Assembly (NCBI GenBank): GCA_017860335.1
Contig: JAFNAU010000090.1
Span: 1-9,348 of the forward strand
DNA length: 9,348 nt
Reading direction: 5' to 3'
From: Bacteroidota bacterium
GTDB taxonomy: Bacteria > Bacteroidota > Bacteroidia > Bacteroidales > Paludibacteraceae
This document shows, piece by piece, positions 1-6,856 of the stretch. Position 1 is the stretch's first letter; the number at the start of each line of letters is the position of its first letter. The notes below the pieces were generated by a model that saw only the letters and a program-made list of their open reading frames with translations, made no database searches and was not told the origin of the DNA. A program made the position numbers and the translations under genes.

Positions 1-107
1 GATTCGAGAGTTCCGGCATTAGAATCGGAGCCGGAAACCGAAACATAATAATCTGCCCAAACATTTAAAGGGATTAAAAACAATAATGCAATTAAAAAAA
101 TTTTCAT
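1..107 (-). CDS. Secreted beta-helix / pectate-lyase-like protein, N-terminal fragment
   Basis: This is the first 35 codons of a minus-strand gene cut by the left edge of the window, so most of the protein is unseen. The start ATG is at 107-105. Residues 1-18 form a signal peptide (MKIFLIALLFLIPLNVWA) with a probable cleavage after WA. The mature protein then begins DYYVSVSGSDSNAGT. The pattern YYVSxxGSDxNxGT is the usual opening of exported right-handed parallel beta-helix proteins, including pectate-lyase-like and chondroitinase-B-like polysaccharide lyases of Bacteroidota. The gene begins four bases after the stop of the SGNH hydrolase, so the two are almost certainly co-transcribed. The opening motif is seen directly; the fold is inferred from it, and the substrate cannot be read from what is here. 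Confidence 0.72.
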   Translation of the reverse strand, partial: MKIFLIALLFLIPLNVWADYYVSVSGSDSNAGTLE

Positions 108-111
108 AGTA

Positions 112-1500
112 TTAGTTTTTTGTGTTATCAAGTTCAATTATATAAGTATGTTCTTTTGGTTTTGCTTCGGAGTATGCTATTTCATTATATCGAATAGATG
201 CATTTTCAATTTCTTTTTCTAATGGTTTATATATCATATAATCTTTAAGTCGGGCTTTGTAATAGGGATTACTTTTATATGGCTCATATGAAAATACAGA
301 ATCCATAAATACCTGAACATTCGACAAATTATCTTTATTTTTACAACTTGAAAAATATGGGTTATATTCAATAAACTTTACTCCCCGCAATTTTGAGACT
401 TCTTCGTGTGCTTTCCAAAGCAAATCGCGTACTTTAATTGCTTGTTGGTATTGAGGAGTATTAGAATAACTTGTGAGGTTTACGCCATTTTGCAATTGTT
501 TACCGGTAAATTCTCCAACCAGAACACCATCTATCGTTAATTTATAATTACCAGGTTTTATAACCGGTACTTTCAATAATTCTACATTAAATTCATCAAC
601 AAATGGGATTAAACTTAAACTCTTTGTTTGCTGTGGTTTAGTCGGGAATGGTAATGAATTTTCTTTTACAGTAAATGTTACTTTATTTTTATTCAAAGAA
701 ACATTTTTTATTTCGCAATTGCAGCTTTTCAGAGCACTCTTTTTATTATTATTGTAAATGCAAATCTTTGATACGAATTTAGGAGCTTTATCTGCTTTCA
801 GAAATTGATATGCCATCACTAAATGACCATCAGACCCGGGATGTATCCTGTCCATACCAATTATTGTTGACATTGGATCTTCTTTTTGAATTTTTTTATT
901 CAGTTGAGCCATCAAAGTCCAGTAATCAACCAAAGGCAATTTAAATTTTCGAGCTTGTTCACATACAAAATCGGCGCAAACTTTAAGCGCATCGTTAGAA
1001 CCAAATTTGTTTTCTGTTGCAAATTTTGCTGTTTGGTCGTATATAGTCGGGGTTTGAAGTATGATGCCGATACTTCGTGATTGAAATTCGCTCAACAGTT
1101 TTGCAAGATTTTTTTTGTAAAGATTTATTGCTTCCTGTTGTAATTGTAAAGTATCTGCATTCGAAGTTATCTTTGAACCATAGAACCATCTTTTTATATC
1201 ATTCATCCCGATCATTATAACTACCTTAGTAGGTTTGTGTATAAGAATATCCGTTTCCAGCCTATCCAAAACATCTTGAGTTACATCTCCGGGTATGCCA
1301 CAATTGAAGATGTTTATTTGCTGATTTGGGTATCGGGTAATCTGATAAAGCAAGATGTTATGGATAAATTCTCCGTCTTTTGTTATGCTGTTACCAACAA
1401 AGCAAATCCTGTCGCCGGCTTTGAAATAATTATTTTCCTGCGAATTAGCAATCAAGGTGATCGTTAAAATAAAGATTGTAAAAATTATAATTCTTTTCAT
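112..1500 (-). CDS. Exported SGNH/GDSL-family hydrolase (esterase)
   Basis: A 462-residue predicted exported esterase. Residues 1-20 are a signal peptide (MKRIIIFTIFILTITLIANS). The SGNH blocks are visible in order: block I GNSIT at 36-40 with nucleophile Ser38; the glycine block CGIPGDV around Gly68-Gly71; block III GMND at 98-101 with Asn100; and block V DRIHPGSDGH, giving Asp217 and His220. Residues from about 235 to 462 form an additional C-terminal part that I do not assign. The reading frame stays open for another 25 codons upstream (to 1575), but those codons are lysine-rich and precede the signal peptide, so the ATG at 1500 is chosen. The family commonly removes acetyl groups from polysaccharides, and the beta-helix gene immediately downstream fits that. 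The real substrate is unknown. Confidence 0.85.
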   Translation of the reverse strand: MKRIIIFTIFILTITLIANSQENNYFKAGDRICFVGNSITKDGEFIHNILLYQITRYPNQQINIFNCGIPGDVTQDVLDRLETDILIHKPTKVVIMIGMNDIKRWFYGSKITSNADTLQLQQEAINLYKKNLAKLLSEFQSRSIGIILQTPTIYDQTAKFATENKFGSNDALKVCADFVCEQARKFKLPLVDYWTLMAQLNKKIQKEDPMSTIIGMDRIHPGSDGHLVMAYQFLKADKAPKFVSKICIYNNNKKSALKSCNCEIKNVSLNKNKVTFTVKENSLPFPTKPQQTKSLSLIPFVDEFNVELLKVPVIKPGNYKLTIDGVLVGEFTGKQLQNGVNLTSYSNTPQYQQAIKVRDLLWKAHEEVSKLRGVKFIEYNPYFSSCKNKDNLSNVQVFMDSVFSYEPYKSNPYYKARLKDYMIYKPLEKEIENASIRYNEIAYSEAKPKEHTYIIELDNTKN

Positions 1501-2110
1501 GTTCTTTTTCTTTTTCTTGATATCCCTTATATTTATCCTTTGTGTTTTATAATTTTCTAAATTTCTTTTTCTCAAACTATTTAGTTCTTTATTTAAATTA
1601 TATCATGCCATTATTAAAGAGGAAAATGCTGCTGCCTTAATCATTTACTTCACATTTCAGTTGTTTTCATTTTTTTCAAGCACTATCACCATTTTTTTTA
1701 CATGTAATATTGAACGATTTAAACATTCATCAATCTGGCTTATGGATAAATCAGACTGATTGGCTTTATTAATAGCTGACAAGAATTCAATGAAACAGAA
1801 GATAAATATTTTTGAGTATAAATATTTTGTGAAATATATTTTTCATGTTTCCAAATAGATAATTAGATAAATAGTTGTATTCCAAAGCGTGAATAGAATT
1901 ATTTTCAATTAATCTGATTATTTCTGAGGTGTTACGTTATAAATAATTACTGATTATTCTATGAAACTGTTATTGTTTTTTCTATCAGCAAAGGAAATGT
2001 ATTCAATTGCATCATTAAATAGAAAATAGCATTATTTATATGGAAAAAATTCTGATTTTACTAAAAATGTTTTTATATTTGTACCAAAAATCACAACTTA
2101 TATTATTATT
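1501..2110. other. Long AT-rich intergenic region between divergent genes
   Basis: About 610 bases without a convincing gene on either strand. The region is very AT-rich, with several A/T tracts around 1800-1860. It should hold the promoter of the minus-strand hydrolase and that of the AraC gene. The only near match to a minus-strand -7 element is TAGTTTG (complement of 1573-1579), one base short of TAnnTTTG, so that promoter is not called. Three small perfect inverted repeats are visible: 1749-1761 (AATCAGACTGATT), 1910-1920 (TAATCTGATTA) and 1942-1958 (AATAAT, five bases, ATTATT). Each carries the hexamer CTGATT, which occurs again at 2052-2057. These may be operator sites but this is unproven. 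Confidence 0.6.
2051..2081 (+). promoter_or_regulatory. Bacteroidota-type promoter of the AraC-family gene
   Basis: The -7 element TATATTTG at 2074-2081 matches TAnnTTTG exactly. A weaker -33 element TCTG lies at 2051-2054, with a 19-base spacer, the normal distance for this promoter class. Transcription would start about 7 bases downstream, leaving a leader of roughly 20-25 bases before the ATG at 2111. The surrounding DNA is so AT-rich that a chance match is possible. The CTGATT hexamer at 2052 overlaps the -33 element. Confidence 0.6.
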
Positions 2111-3010
2111 ATGGCCAGAATATCAGATGGTTTTTTGGGAGAGAGAGCAGTTCATTTACCAGATTCTATTTTTAGAGAACCAATAAATGATGAACTTTTC
2201 AGCATGCTTAATATAAAAGATATCGGCTACTTTCCTAAGGCAAAATATCACTATTTCAGAAGAACAAGCGCCGAATCCACTAATTATCTATTTATTTATT
2301 GTACTGAAGGGTATGGATGGTATGAATTGGATGGGGTGAAGTATAAAGTATTACCTCAGCATTTTTTTATATTACCAAAAGGGAAAGCTCATGCTTATGG
2401 AAGCGATATTAAAAACCCATGGACAATATATTGGATACATTTTGATGGTAAAAAGGCTAATTTTTTTGCAGATGGATTTGATAGATTGACCCACATTTCA
2501 TCGGAAAAAAGCTCCAGAATAGAAGAACGGATTCAATTATTTGAAGAAATTCTTAGCACATTGAAAGGAGGTTATTCTATAGATAATCTTCAATACAGCT
2601 CTACCTTATTAATGCATTTTTTTGGCTCTATTAAATTTATAAAACTGTATAGAGAGCATAACAACGATAAAAATTCGCAAGTCGATGTAGTAGATGAGGC
2701 TATACACTTTATGCGTGAAAACATGAATAGAAACCTGACATTAAAGGATATAGCCGATTATGTACGTTATTCACCTTCTCATATTTCATCGTTGTTTAAG
2801 CGCAAAACAGGATGTTCACCACTCAATTATCTTATTGATTTAAAGATAAAGAAAGCATGTTATTATCTTTGCTTTACCGAGTTGAAGATAAATCAGATTT
2901 GTATGATGGTTGGTATTGAAGATCCCCTGTATTTTAGTCGTATTTTTACGAAGAAAATGAGTGTTTCTGCCACTGAATACAGAAATACTCACAATGATGA
3001 TGTAAAATAG
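2111..3010 (+). CDS. AraC-family transcriptional regulator with cupin-like sensor domain
   Basis: A 299-residue regulator of the usual AraC length. The N-terminal part, about residues 38-112, is an AraC_binding cupin-like ligand domain (around YLFIYCTEGYGWYELDG and the FFILPKGKAHAYG strand pair). The C-terminal DNA-binding domain has two helix-turn-helix units, about 209-233 (LTLKDIADYVRYSPSHISSL) and 257-291 (ICMMVGIEDPLYFSRIF then the EYR ending). In the last motif the usual GxSPxEYR reads SVSATEYR, a mild departure. The opening MARISDGFLGERAV is typical of Bacteroidales AraC regulators beside sugar-use genes. Its divergent position suggests that it controls the hydrolase and beta-helix genes, sensing a sugar or breakdown product; that is inference. 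I saw no intrinsic terminator after it. Confidence 0.9.
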   Translation: MARISDGFLGERAVHLPDSIFREPINDELFSMLNIKDIGYFPKAKYHYFRRTSAESTNYLFIYCTEGYGWYELDGVKYKVLPQHFFILPKGKAHAYGSDIKNPWTIYWIHFDGKKANFFADGFDRLTHISSEKSSRIEERIQLFEEILSTLKGGYSIDNLQYSSTLLMHFFGSIKFIKLYREHNNDKNSQVDVVDEAIHFMRENMNRNLTLKDIADYVRYSPSHISSLFKRKTGCSPLNYLIDLKIKKACYYLCFTELKINQICMMVGIEDPLYFSRIFTKKMSVSATEYRNTHNDDVK

Positions 3011-3028
3011 GTATTATTTCGATTAATA

Positions 3029-3354
3029 TTATATAATACTGTGGTTCAGTGTAATTCTCAAATCTTGGAGACCACAAGCATGTTTCATGAAAAAATTTTC
3101 AAAACAAAACTTGTTATATTTGAAATGATTTTCGAAAATACGACATCTTTTAGTTCTACCAATTGTATGCTCAACAAGTACCCGAAATCAGGAATTTGAG
3201 CGATTTGAATTCTTTTGCTCTTGAGTAAGCTCTCTGTCTTTTTATACATTTTCATTGGCATTATTACAGTCACTCTTTCAGGATTATGACCTTTAATACC
3301 GGTATCTTACCAAAAAATAATACCAGTTGAAAAGTGTAATGGTTGAAAATCACA
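3029..3354 (-). pseudogene. Remnant of an IS5-like (DDE_Tnp_4) transposase, C-terminal part
   Basis: Reading the minus strand with two frames joined gives a recognisable transposase C-terminus. It starts near 3354 with CDFQPLHFSTGIIFW, then a stop, then DTGIKGHNPERVTVIMPMK (the second catalytic Asp with the G-K/Q-G motif). After a frameshift come ELTQEQKNSNR, a second stop, FRVLVEHTIGRTKRCRIF (the catalytic Glu in VEHTIG) and CGLQDLRITLN, ending at a stop at 3029-3031. The lesions are TAA at 3307-3309 (CAA to TAA would restore WQDTG), a net one-base frameshift near 3227-3231, and TGA at 3188-3190. The N-terminal half with the first Asp is missing, and I found no terminal inverted repeats. The open frame at 3085-3273 is only a fragment of this dead gene. 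It is an old, inactive insertion between accessory and core DNA. Confidence 0.82.
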
Positions 3355-3436
3355 TATAATTTGATTATTTGAGATATTGTAAATTATGAATGGTCGTAGT
3401 GTTGGATAGGGTAGGTATTTGAAAATATACTCAAGA

Positions 3437-3473
3437 AAAAACCGACTTGTCATTATGCGACAAATCGGTTTTT
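3437..3473 (-). terminator. Rho-independent terminator of the rpsF-rpsR-rplI operon
   Basis: The inverted repeat has arms 3437-3451 and 3459-3473 around a 7-base loop (3452-3458). The 15-base stem includes CCGA/TCGG flanked by A and T runs. The single imperfect pair is C3446 opposite A3464 on the plus strand, but in minus-strand RNA it becomes a U-G wobble. The minus-strand transcript also ends in a U run, so the hairpin is best read as terminating minus-strand transcription, 27 bases after the rplI stop. It could also partly block plus-strand read-through from the AraC side. Confidence 0.88.
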
Positions 3474-3500
3474 AAGATGATTTTGAATCGAAAAGAATTC

Positions 3501-3944
3501 TTATTCAGATACCACTTCGAATGGGATTTCTACAGATACTTCTTTGTGAAGTTTAATAGTAGCCTGATATGAACCTACTTCTTTAACCGGTTCTTTGATG
3601 CTGATAATTTTTCTGTCAATAGTAAGACCTGCTTTTTCGAGGCTTTCAGCAATCTGAATTGGACCAACTGCACCAAATATCTTACCGGTTGAGCTTGTTT
3701 TTGCTCCGATGGTCAGGCTTACTTCTTTCAGTTTTTCTGCCAGTTCCAGTGCATTGTTTTTGATTTGTTCCAGTTTGTGAGCGCGTTGTCTGTTATCTTC
3801 AGCCAGCATTTTTTTAGCTGATTCGGTAGCTAAAATGGCTTTTTTAGTAGGGATCAGGAAGTTGCGACCGTAGCCGTCTTTAACCTTCACTATATCACCT
3901 TTGTAACCCAAGTTGATTACATCTTCTTTCAATATAATTTCCAT
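3501..3944 (-). CDS. rplI: 50S ribosomal protein bL9
   Basis: A 147-residue bL9, full length for the family. The N-terminal domain begins MEIILKEDVINLGYKGDIVK and carries the conserved GYGRNFLIP signature at about 24-32. A long charged connecting helix follows (about 41-75), then the C-terminal domain with GKIFGAVGP. bL9 binds 23S rRNA near the L1 stalk base and helps keep the reading frame. It is the last gene of the operon, 18 bases after the rpsR stop, and has its own good ribosome binding site. A strong terminator lies just downstream. Nothing abnormal is seen in the protein. Confidence 0.98.
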   Translation of the reverse strand: MEIILKEDVINLGYKGDIVKVKDGYGRNFLIPTKKAILATESAKKMLAEDNRQRAHKLEQIKNNALELAEKLKEVSLTIGAKTSSTGKIFGAVGPIQIAESLEKAGLTIDRKIISIKEPVKEVGSYQATIKLHKEVSVEIPFEVVSE

Positions 3945-3952
3945 ACTTTGTT

Positions 3953-3958
3953 CTCCTT
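3953..3958 (-). promoter_or_regulatory. Strong Shine-Dalgarno sequence of rplI
   Basis: The minus-strand sequence AAGGAG lies in the 18-base gap between rpsR and rplI, with an 8-base spacer to the ATG at 3944. It fixes that start codon. Strong Shine-Dalgarno sequences are uncommon in Bacteroidota, so its presence here and at rpsR is noteworthy. Confidence 0.8.
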
Positions 3959-3962
3959 TCTA

Positions 3963-4232
3963 TTATTTCATCATATCGGTTACATAAGGAAGCAATGCCA
4001 GGTGGCGTGCTCTTTTTACTGCCTGAGCTACTTTGCGCTGATATTTGAGCGAAGTACCGGTAAGACGACGGGGAAGTATTTTTCCTTGTTCGTTGAGGAA
4101 TTTTTTCAGAAATTCCGGATCTTTGTAATCAATGTACTTAATACCGCTTTTTTTGAAACGGCAATATTTTTTCTTTTTAACATCAACCGTAGGTGGAGTT
4201 AAATATCTGATTTCTCCTGAGTGTGCTGCCAT
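3963..4232 (-). CDS. rpsR: 30S ribosomal protein bS18
   Basis: An 89-residue bS18. The N-terminus MAAHSGEIRYLTPPTVDVKK is the Bacteroidales form of the protein, followed by KYCRFKK, the conserved DYKDPEFLKKF, and the RNA-binding core GKILPRRLTGTS and QRKVAQAVKRARHLALLPY, ending VTDMMK. bS18 pairs with bS6 on the 30S platform and, in Bacteroidota, helps form the pocket with bS21 that hides the 16S rRNA anti-Shine-Dalgarno tail. The gene starts 3 bases after the rpsF stop, so the two are translationally close-coupled, and it has an AAGGAG ribosome binding site lying inside the end of rpsF. Confidence 0.98.
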   Translation of the reverse strand: MAAHSGEIRYLTPPTVDVKKKKYCRFKKSGIKYIDYKDPEFLKKFLNEQGKILPRRLTGTSLKYQRKVAQAVKRARHLALLPYVTDMMK

Positions 4233-4235
4233 GTT

Positions 4236-4628
4236 TTAATTCTCCTTTTCTTCTTTAGTTTCTTTTTTTGCTGCTTCTTCTTTCACTTCTTTCGGTTGTG
4301 ATTTCACGTTTTTTCTTTTTTCAGCGTACTCGTAAGCATACTTGTCGAGACGGAATGTTAAGAAACGAAGTACTCTTTCATCGCGACGGAACTGAGTTTC
4401 GAGGGCAGCGATTACTGTAGGTTCAACATCGAATTGCAACAAGGCATAAAATCCTGTCGATTTTTTTTGAATAGGGTAAGCCAGCTTGCGCATTCCCCAG
4501 TTTTCTTCATTTGTGATAGTTCCTCCGTTGTCAGAAATGACAGCTTTGAACTTATCTACCGCTTCCTTCATCTGATTGTCAGATAAAACGGGAGTTAAAA
4601 TGAAAACGGCTTCATAATGATTTAACAT
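4236..4628 (-). CDS. rpsF: 30S ribosomal protein bS6
   Basis: A 130-residue bS6, the first gene of the operon and the partner of bS18 on the 30S platform. The start at 4628 gives the family N-terminus MLNHYEAVFILTPVLSDNQM. The core has GGTITNEENWGMRKLAYPI and STGFYALLQFD, then RRDERVLRFLTFRLDKYA. A charged Lys/Glu-rich tail covers about residues 103-130. The frame stays open up to 4751, but that extension is not protein-like for bS6 and runs across the operon promoter at 4680-4710, so it is rejected. Unlike the two genes that follow, rpsF has only a weak AAGG (4640-4643) 11 bases before the ATG. Confidence 0.97.
   Translation of the reverse strand: MLNHYEAVFILTPVLSDNQMKEAVDKFKAVISDNGGTITNEENWGMRKLAYPIQKKSTGFYALLQFDVEPTVIAALETQFRRDERVLRFLTFRLDKYAYEYAEKRKNVKSQPKEVKEEAAKKETKEEKEN
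4242..4247 (-). promoter_or_regulatory. Strong Shine-Dalgarno sequence of rpsR inside rpsF
   Basis: The minus-strand sequence AAGGAG ends 9 bases before the rpsR ATG at 4232. It overlaps the last codons of rpsF (Lys-Glu-Asn-stop), so the ribosome finishing bS6 covers the start site of bS18. This supports the start chosen for rpsR. Confidence 0.8.
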
Positions 4629-4679
4629 ACTGTTTTTTACCTTTTTAATGGTTTGTAAATAATTTCGTTTATGAGGGTG

Positions 4680-4710
4680 CAAAGATACAAATAATTCTTT
4701 GACTGACAAT
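4680..4710 (-). promoter_or_regulatory. Promoter of the rpsF-rpsR-rplI operon
   Basis: On the minus strand the -7 element TATCTTTG (complement of 4680-4687) matches TAnnTTTG exactly. A -33 element ATTG (complement of 4707-4710) sits 19 bases upstream, the normal spacing for the main Bacteroidota sigma factor. The predicted start of transcription is near 4673, giving a leader of about 45 bases before rpsF. Confidence 0.82.
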
Positions 4711-4894
4711 AGCATCTGTAGTTTTTTTGCGAGTGTTTTGAAGTTAAGCACCTGTTTTTTCGTAAATTCGCAGCCGAAAGTGGTTCAGTTTCCTTTTCTG
4801 CCGGATAAGAAAAACATTTCTCAAATAATCGTTATAATTTTTCAATTTTCCCTTTTATAATTATCGCATTGAATTTAAGCTTTATAAATTTTTG

Positions 4895-4902
4895 TATCTT
4901 TG
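4895..4902 (+). promoter_or_regulatory. -7 promoter element of the putative porin gene
   Basis: TATCTTTG is a perfect TAnnTTTG element, identical to the one used on the opposite strand by rpsF. No good -33 element is seen at 19-21 bases; the nearest candidate, ATTG at 4868-4871, is 23 bases away. Transcription would begin near 4909, about 22 bases before the ATG at 4931. This argues against the possible TTG start at 4892, which would lie upstream of the transcript. Confidence 0.7.
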
Positions 4903-4930
4903 CGATTTATTCGTGCTAAACCACTCATTG

Positions 4931-6838
4931 ATGAAACGATACATTCTTATTTACAGTCTGGTTATTCTGGGGATGCAAGCTTTCCCGCAGACGGATTCAA
5001 TTAATTCACAGAAAAAAACACCTGCAAAACCGGTAAAACATATCAAATCCTGGACGATATCGGAACAAATGGCTATTGCCGATACGGTTCCTATGGATAC
5101 TGCCACTATCAATTATCAGGATCAAAATCCTGTGGAATCTTTCAGTATTGCCAATTCCTTCTCGGGCAACCTGGGTTCGCCGCTTCAGTCTAAACTGTAT
5201 TTTAAAAGACCTCAGGGCTCCGATTTCTTATTTGACGAAGCCTACAAACCCTACACTCTGGATATTTCTTCCGCGTTGTTTTACGATGCAACTTATCCCT
5301 ATACCAATCTTACCTATCTTACCGGAGGTTCTGCCTATCGTAAAGAAGAACAGGTGAAGTTTCTGTTTACGGCAAGTCCGTCTAAAAAGGCAAATTTCGG
5401 AACCACTCTGGATTATATACATGCAGTCGGTGAATACAACAATCAGGCGGTGAAACGATTTTCCGGAGGCATTTTCGGCCGGTACAACGGCAAACATTAT
5501 TCGGGTAATGTTCTGGTAGCCATCAACAATCATTTCAATTATGAAAGCGGTGGTCTGAGTGACCTCAGTTATCTCACCAATCCCGATATTTCGATAAAAC
5601 CGAAAGATATGCCGGTTTTCCTGAAAGGATATTCAGTTTTCCGCAAAAATCAGGCTTTTTATAATCACAGTTACAGCATAGGTTTCAACCGCGAAGTGAA
5701 AGTGAACAAAGATTCTGTACGTTACGATTATGTGCCAGTAACCCGTTTTGGACACATGATAAAGCTCGAGGAAATGAAAAAGCGATATTATGAGCCTACG
5801 CTGGTAACAGATTTTTACAAATTTACCGACCCGGTAAAAAAAGATGCCAATGATACGGCTGCTGTGCGTACATTAACCAACCTTTTATCGGTAAGTCTGG
5901 AGGAGGAATTCAACAAATGGATGAAATTCGGATTGACGGGATATGTAGAAAATGAGATTCAGCAATTTACATACGAACCCGATACCACCCTGGCATGGAT
6001 AACAAAATCGAACACGCGTGTAGGGGGGGTATTATCGAAAAATCAGGGAACCAGATTTCGGTATAACATATTGGGCGATATTTACCTCATCGGCTATAAA
6101 CTGGGCGAATTTCGGATAGAAGGTAAGGCTACCGGAAATTTTAACCTGTTCAATCAAAATATCCAGCTTACCGCTAATGCATTTGTCCGGAATGAAGAAC
6201 CGGCATATTTTCTCCAGCATTATTATTCCACGCATTTCAAATGGGACAATGAGTTCAGTAAAATGTACAAAACTCATATCAGCGGTTCGTTCTCGCTGCC
6301 CAAACTTTATACGCTGCTCAATGTGGGTGTTGAGAATATAACTGATTATATTTATTTCAATGAAAACGCCTTGCCAACCCAGTATAATGGTAATGTTCAG
6401 GTGCTTTCGGCCGATTTGAAACAGGATTTTCATTTCGGAAAATTTGTACTTGAAAACAACGCTGTTTATCAGGTTAGCTCGGTACCCGACGTACTACCTT
6501 TGCCAACCCTTACCTTGTTTCACAATTTCTACTATTATTCCAAATGGTTTAAAGATTTGTATCCTCAGATTGGAGCTAATGTGCGCTATCATACCAAGTA
6601 TTACGCTCCGGCATACATGCCTGCAACCGGACAGTTTTATACACAGAAAGAAGCACTTATCGGTAATTATCCAATCCTGAATGTATATGCCAACTTTCAT
6701 CTGAAACAATCCAGATTTTTTATTGAATATAATCACCTGAACAAATACTTTATGAGCGGAGCACATTTCTATATGCCCAATTATGCTATAAATCCTCCGG
6801 TGCTGAAACTTGGTTTGTCGTGGAACTTCTATAATTAA
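4931..6838 (+). CDS. Putative outer-membrane porin (Porin_10 family)
   Basis: A 635-residue predicted outer-membrane beta-barrel. The N-terminal 19-20 residues (MKRYILIYSLVILGMQAFPQ) are a signal peptide. About 45 polar residues follow, and then a long series of alternating aromatic/polar strands with turns rich in Asn, Gly and Tyr (for example SGGIFGRYNGKHYSGNVLVA and RTLTNLLSVSLEEEFNKWMK). It ends in an aromatic C-terminal strand, LKLGLSWNFYN, as barrels do. Length and style fit the Bacteroidota putative porin family (PF14121). No TonB plug or box is seen, so it is not called a TonB-dependent receptor. The cargo is unknown. It is followed after 18 bases by the solute-binding-like gene, suggesting one transcript. 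Confidence 0.85.
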   Translation: MKRYILIYSLVILGMQAFPQTDSINSQKKTPAKPVKHIKSWTISEQMAIADTVPMDTATINYQDQNPVESFSIANSFSGNLGSPLQSKLYFKRPQGSDFLFDEAYKPYTLDISSALFYDATYPYTNLTYLTGGSAYRKEEQVKFLFTASPSKKANFGTTLDYIHAVGEYNNQAVKRFSGGIFGRYNGKHYSGNVLVAINNHFNYESGGLSDLSYLTNPDISIKPKDMPVFLKGYSVFRKNQAFYNHSYSIGFNREVKVNKDSVRYDYVPVTRFGHMIKLEEMKKRYYEPTLVTDFYKFTDPVKKDANDTAAVRTLTNLLSVSLEEEFNKWMKFGLTGYVENEIQQFTYEPDTTLAWITKSNTRVGGVLSKNQGTRFRYNILGDIYLIGYKLGEFRIEGKATGNFNLFNQNIQLTANAFVRNEEPAYFLQHYYSTHFKWDNEFSKMYKTHISGSFSLPKLYTLLNVGVENITDYIYFNENALPTQYNGNVQVLSADLKQDFHFGKFVLENNAVYQVSSVPDVLPLPTLTLFHNFYYYSKWFKDLYPQIGANVRYHTKYYAPAYMPATGQFYTQKEALIGNYPILNVYANFHLKQSRFFIEYNHLNKYFMSGAHFYMPNYAINPPVLKLGLSWNFYN

Positions 6839-6856
6839 ACCTCATCTGTTGGCCGA

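Noticed and set aside
1501..1575. 25 extra residues on the SGNH hydrolase
   Set aside because: The stretch is lysine-rich and low in complexity, and it would bury the signal peptide that starts at 1500.
1807..1814. Additional TAnnTTTG match (TATTTTTG) on the plus strand
   Set aside because: It is about 300 bases from the AraC start, in extremely AT-rich DNA, without a -33 element; a chance match is likely.
3085..3273. Independent 62-residue minus-strand gene
   Set aside because: Its first part is transposase sequence and the rest is out-of-frame reading of the same transposase; it is part of the pseudogene.
3296..3305. Perfect 10-base palindrome ATACCGGTAT as a regulatory site
   Set aside because: It lies within the transposase DTGI codons of the pseudogene and has no nearby promoter, so it is most likely incidental.
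4629..4751. Longer N-terminus for bS6
   Set aside because: It runs across the operon promoter at 4680-4710, and the family N-terminus begins exactly at 4628.
4892..4930. TTG start extending the porin by 13 residues
   Set aside because: The extension overlaps the -7 promoter element at 4895-4902, and the ATG at 4931 begins a clean signal peptide.
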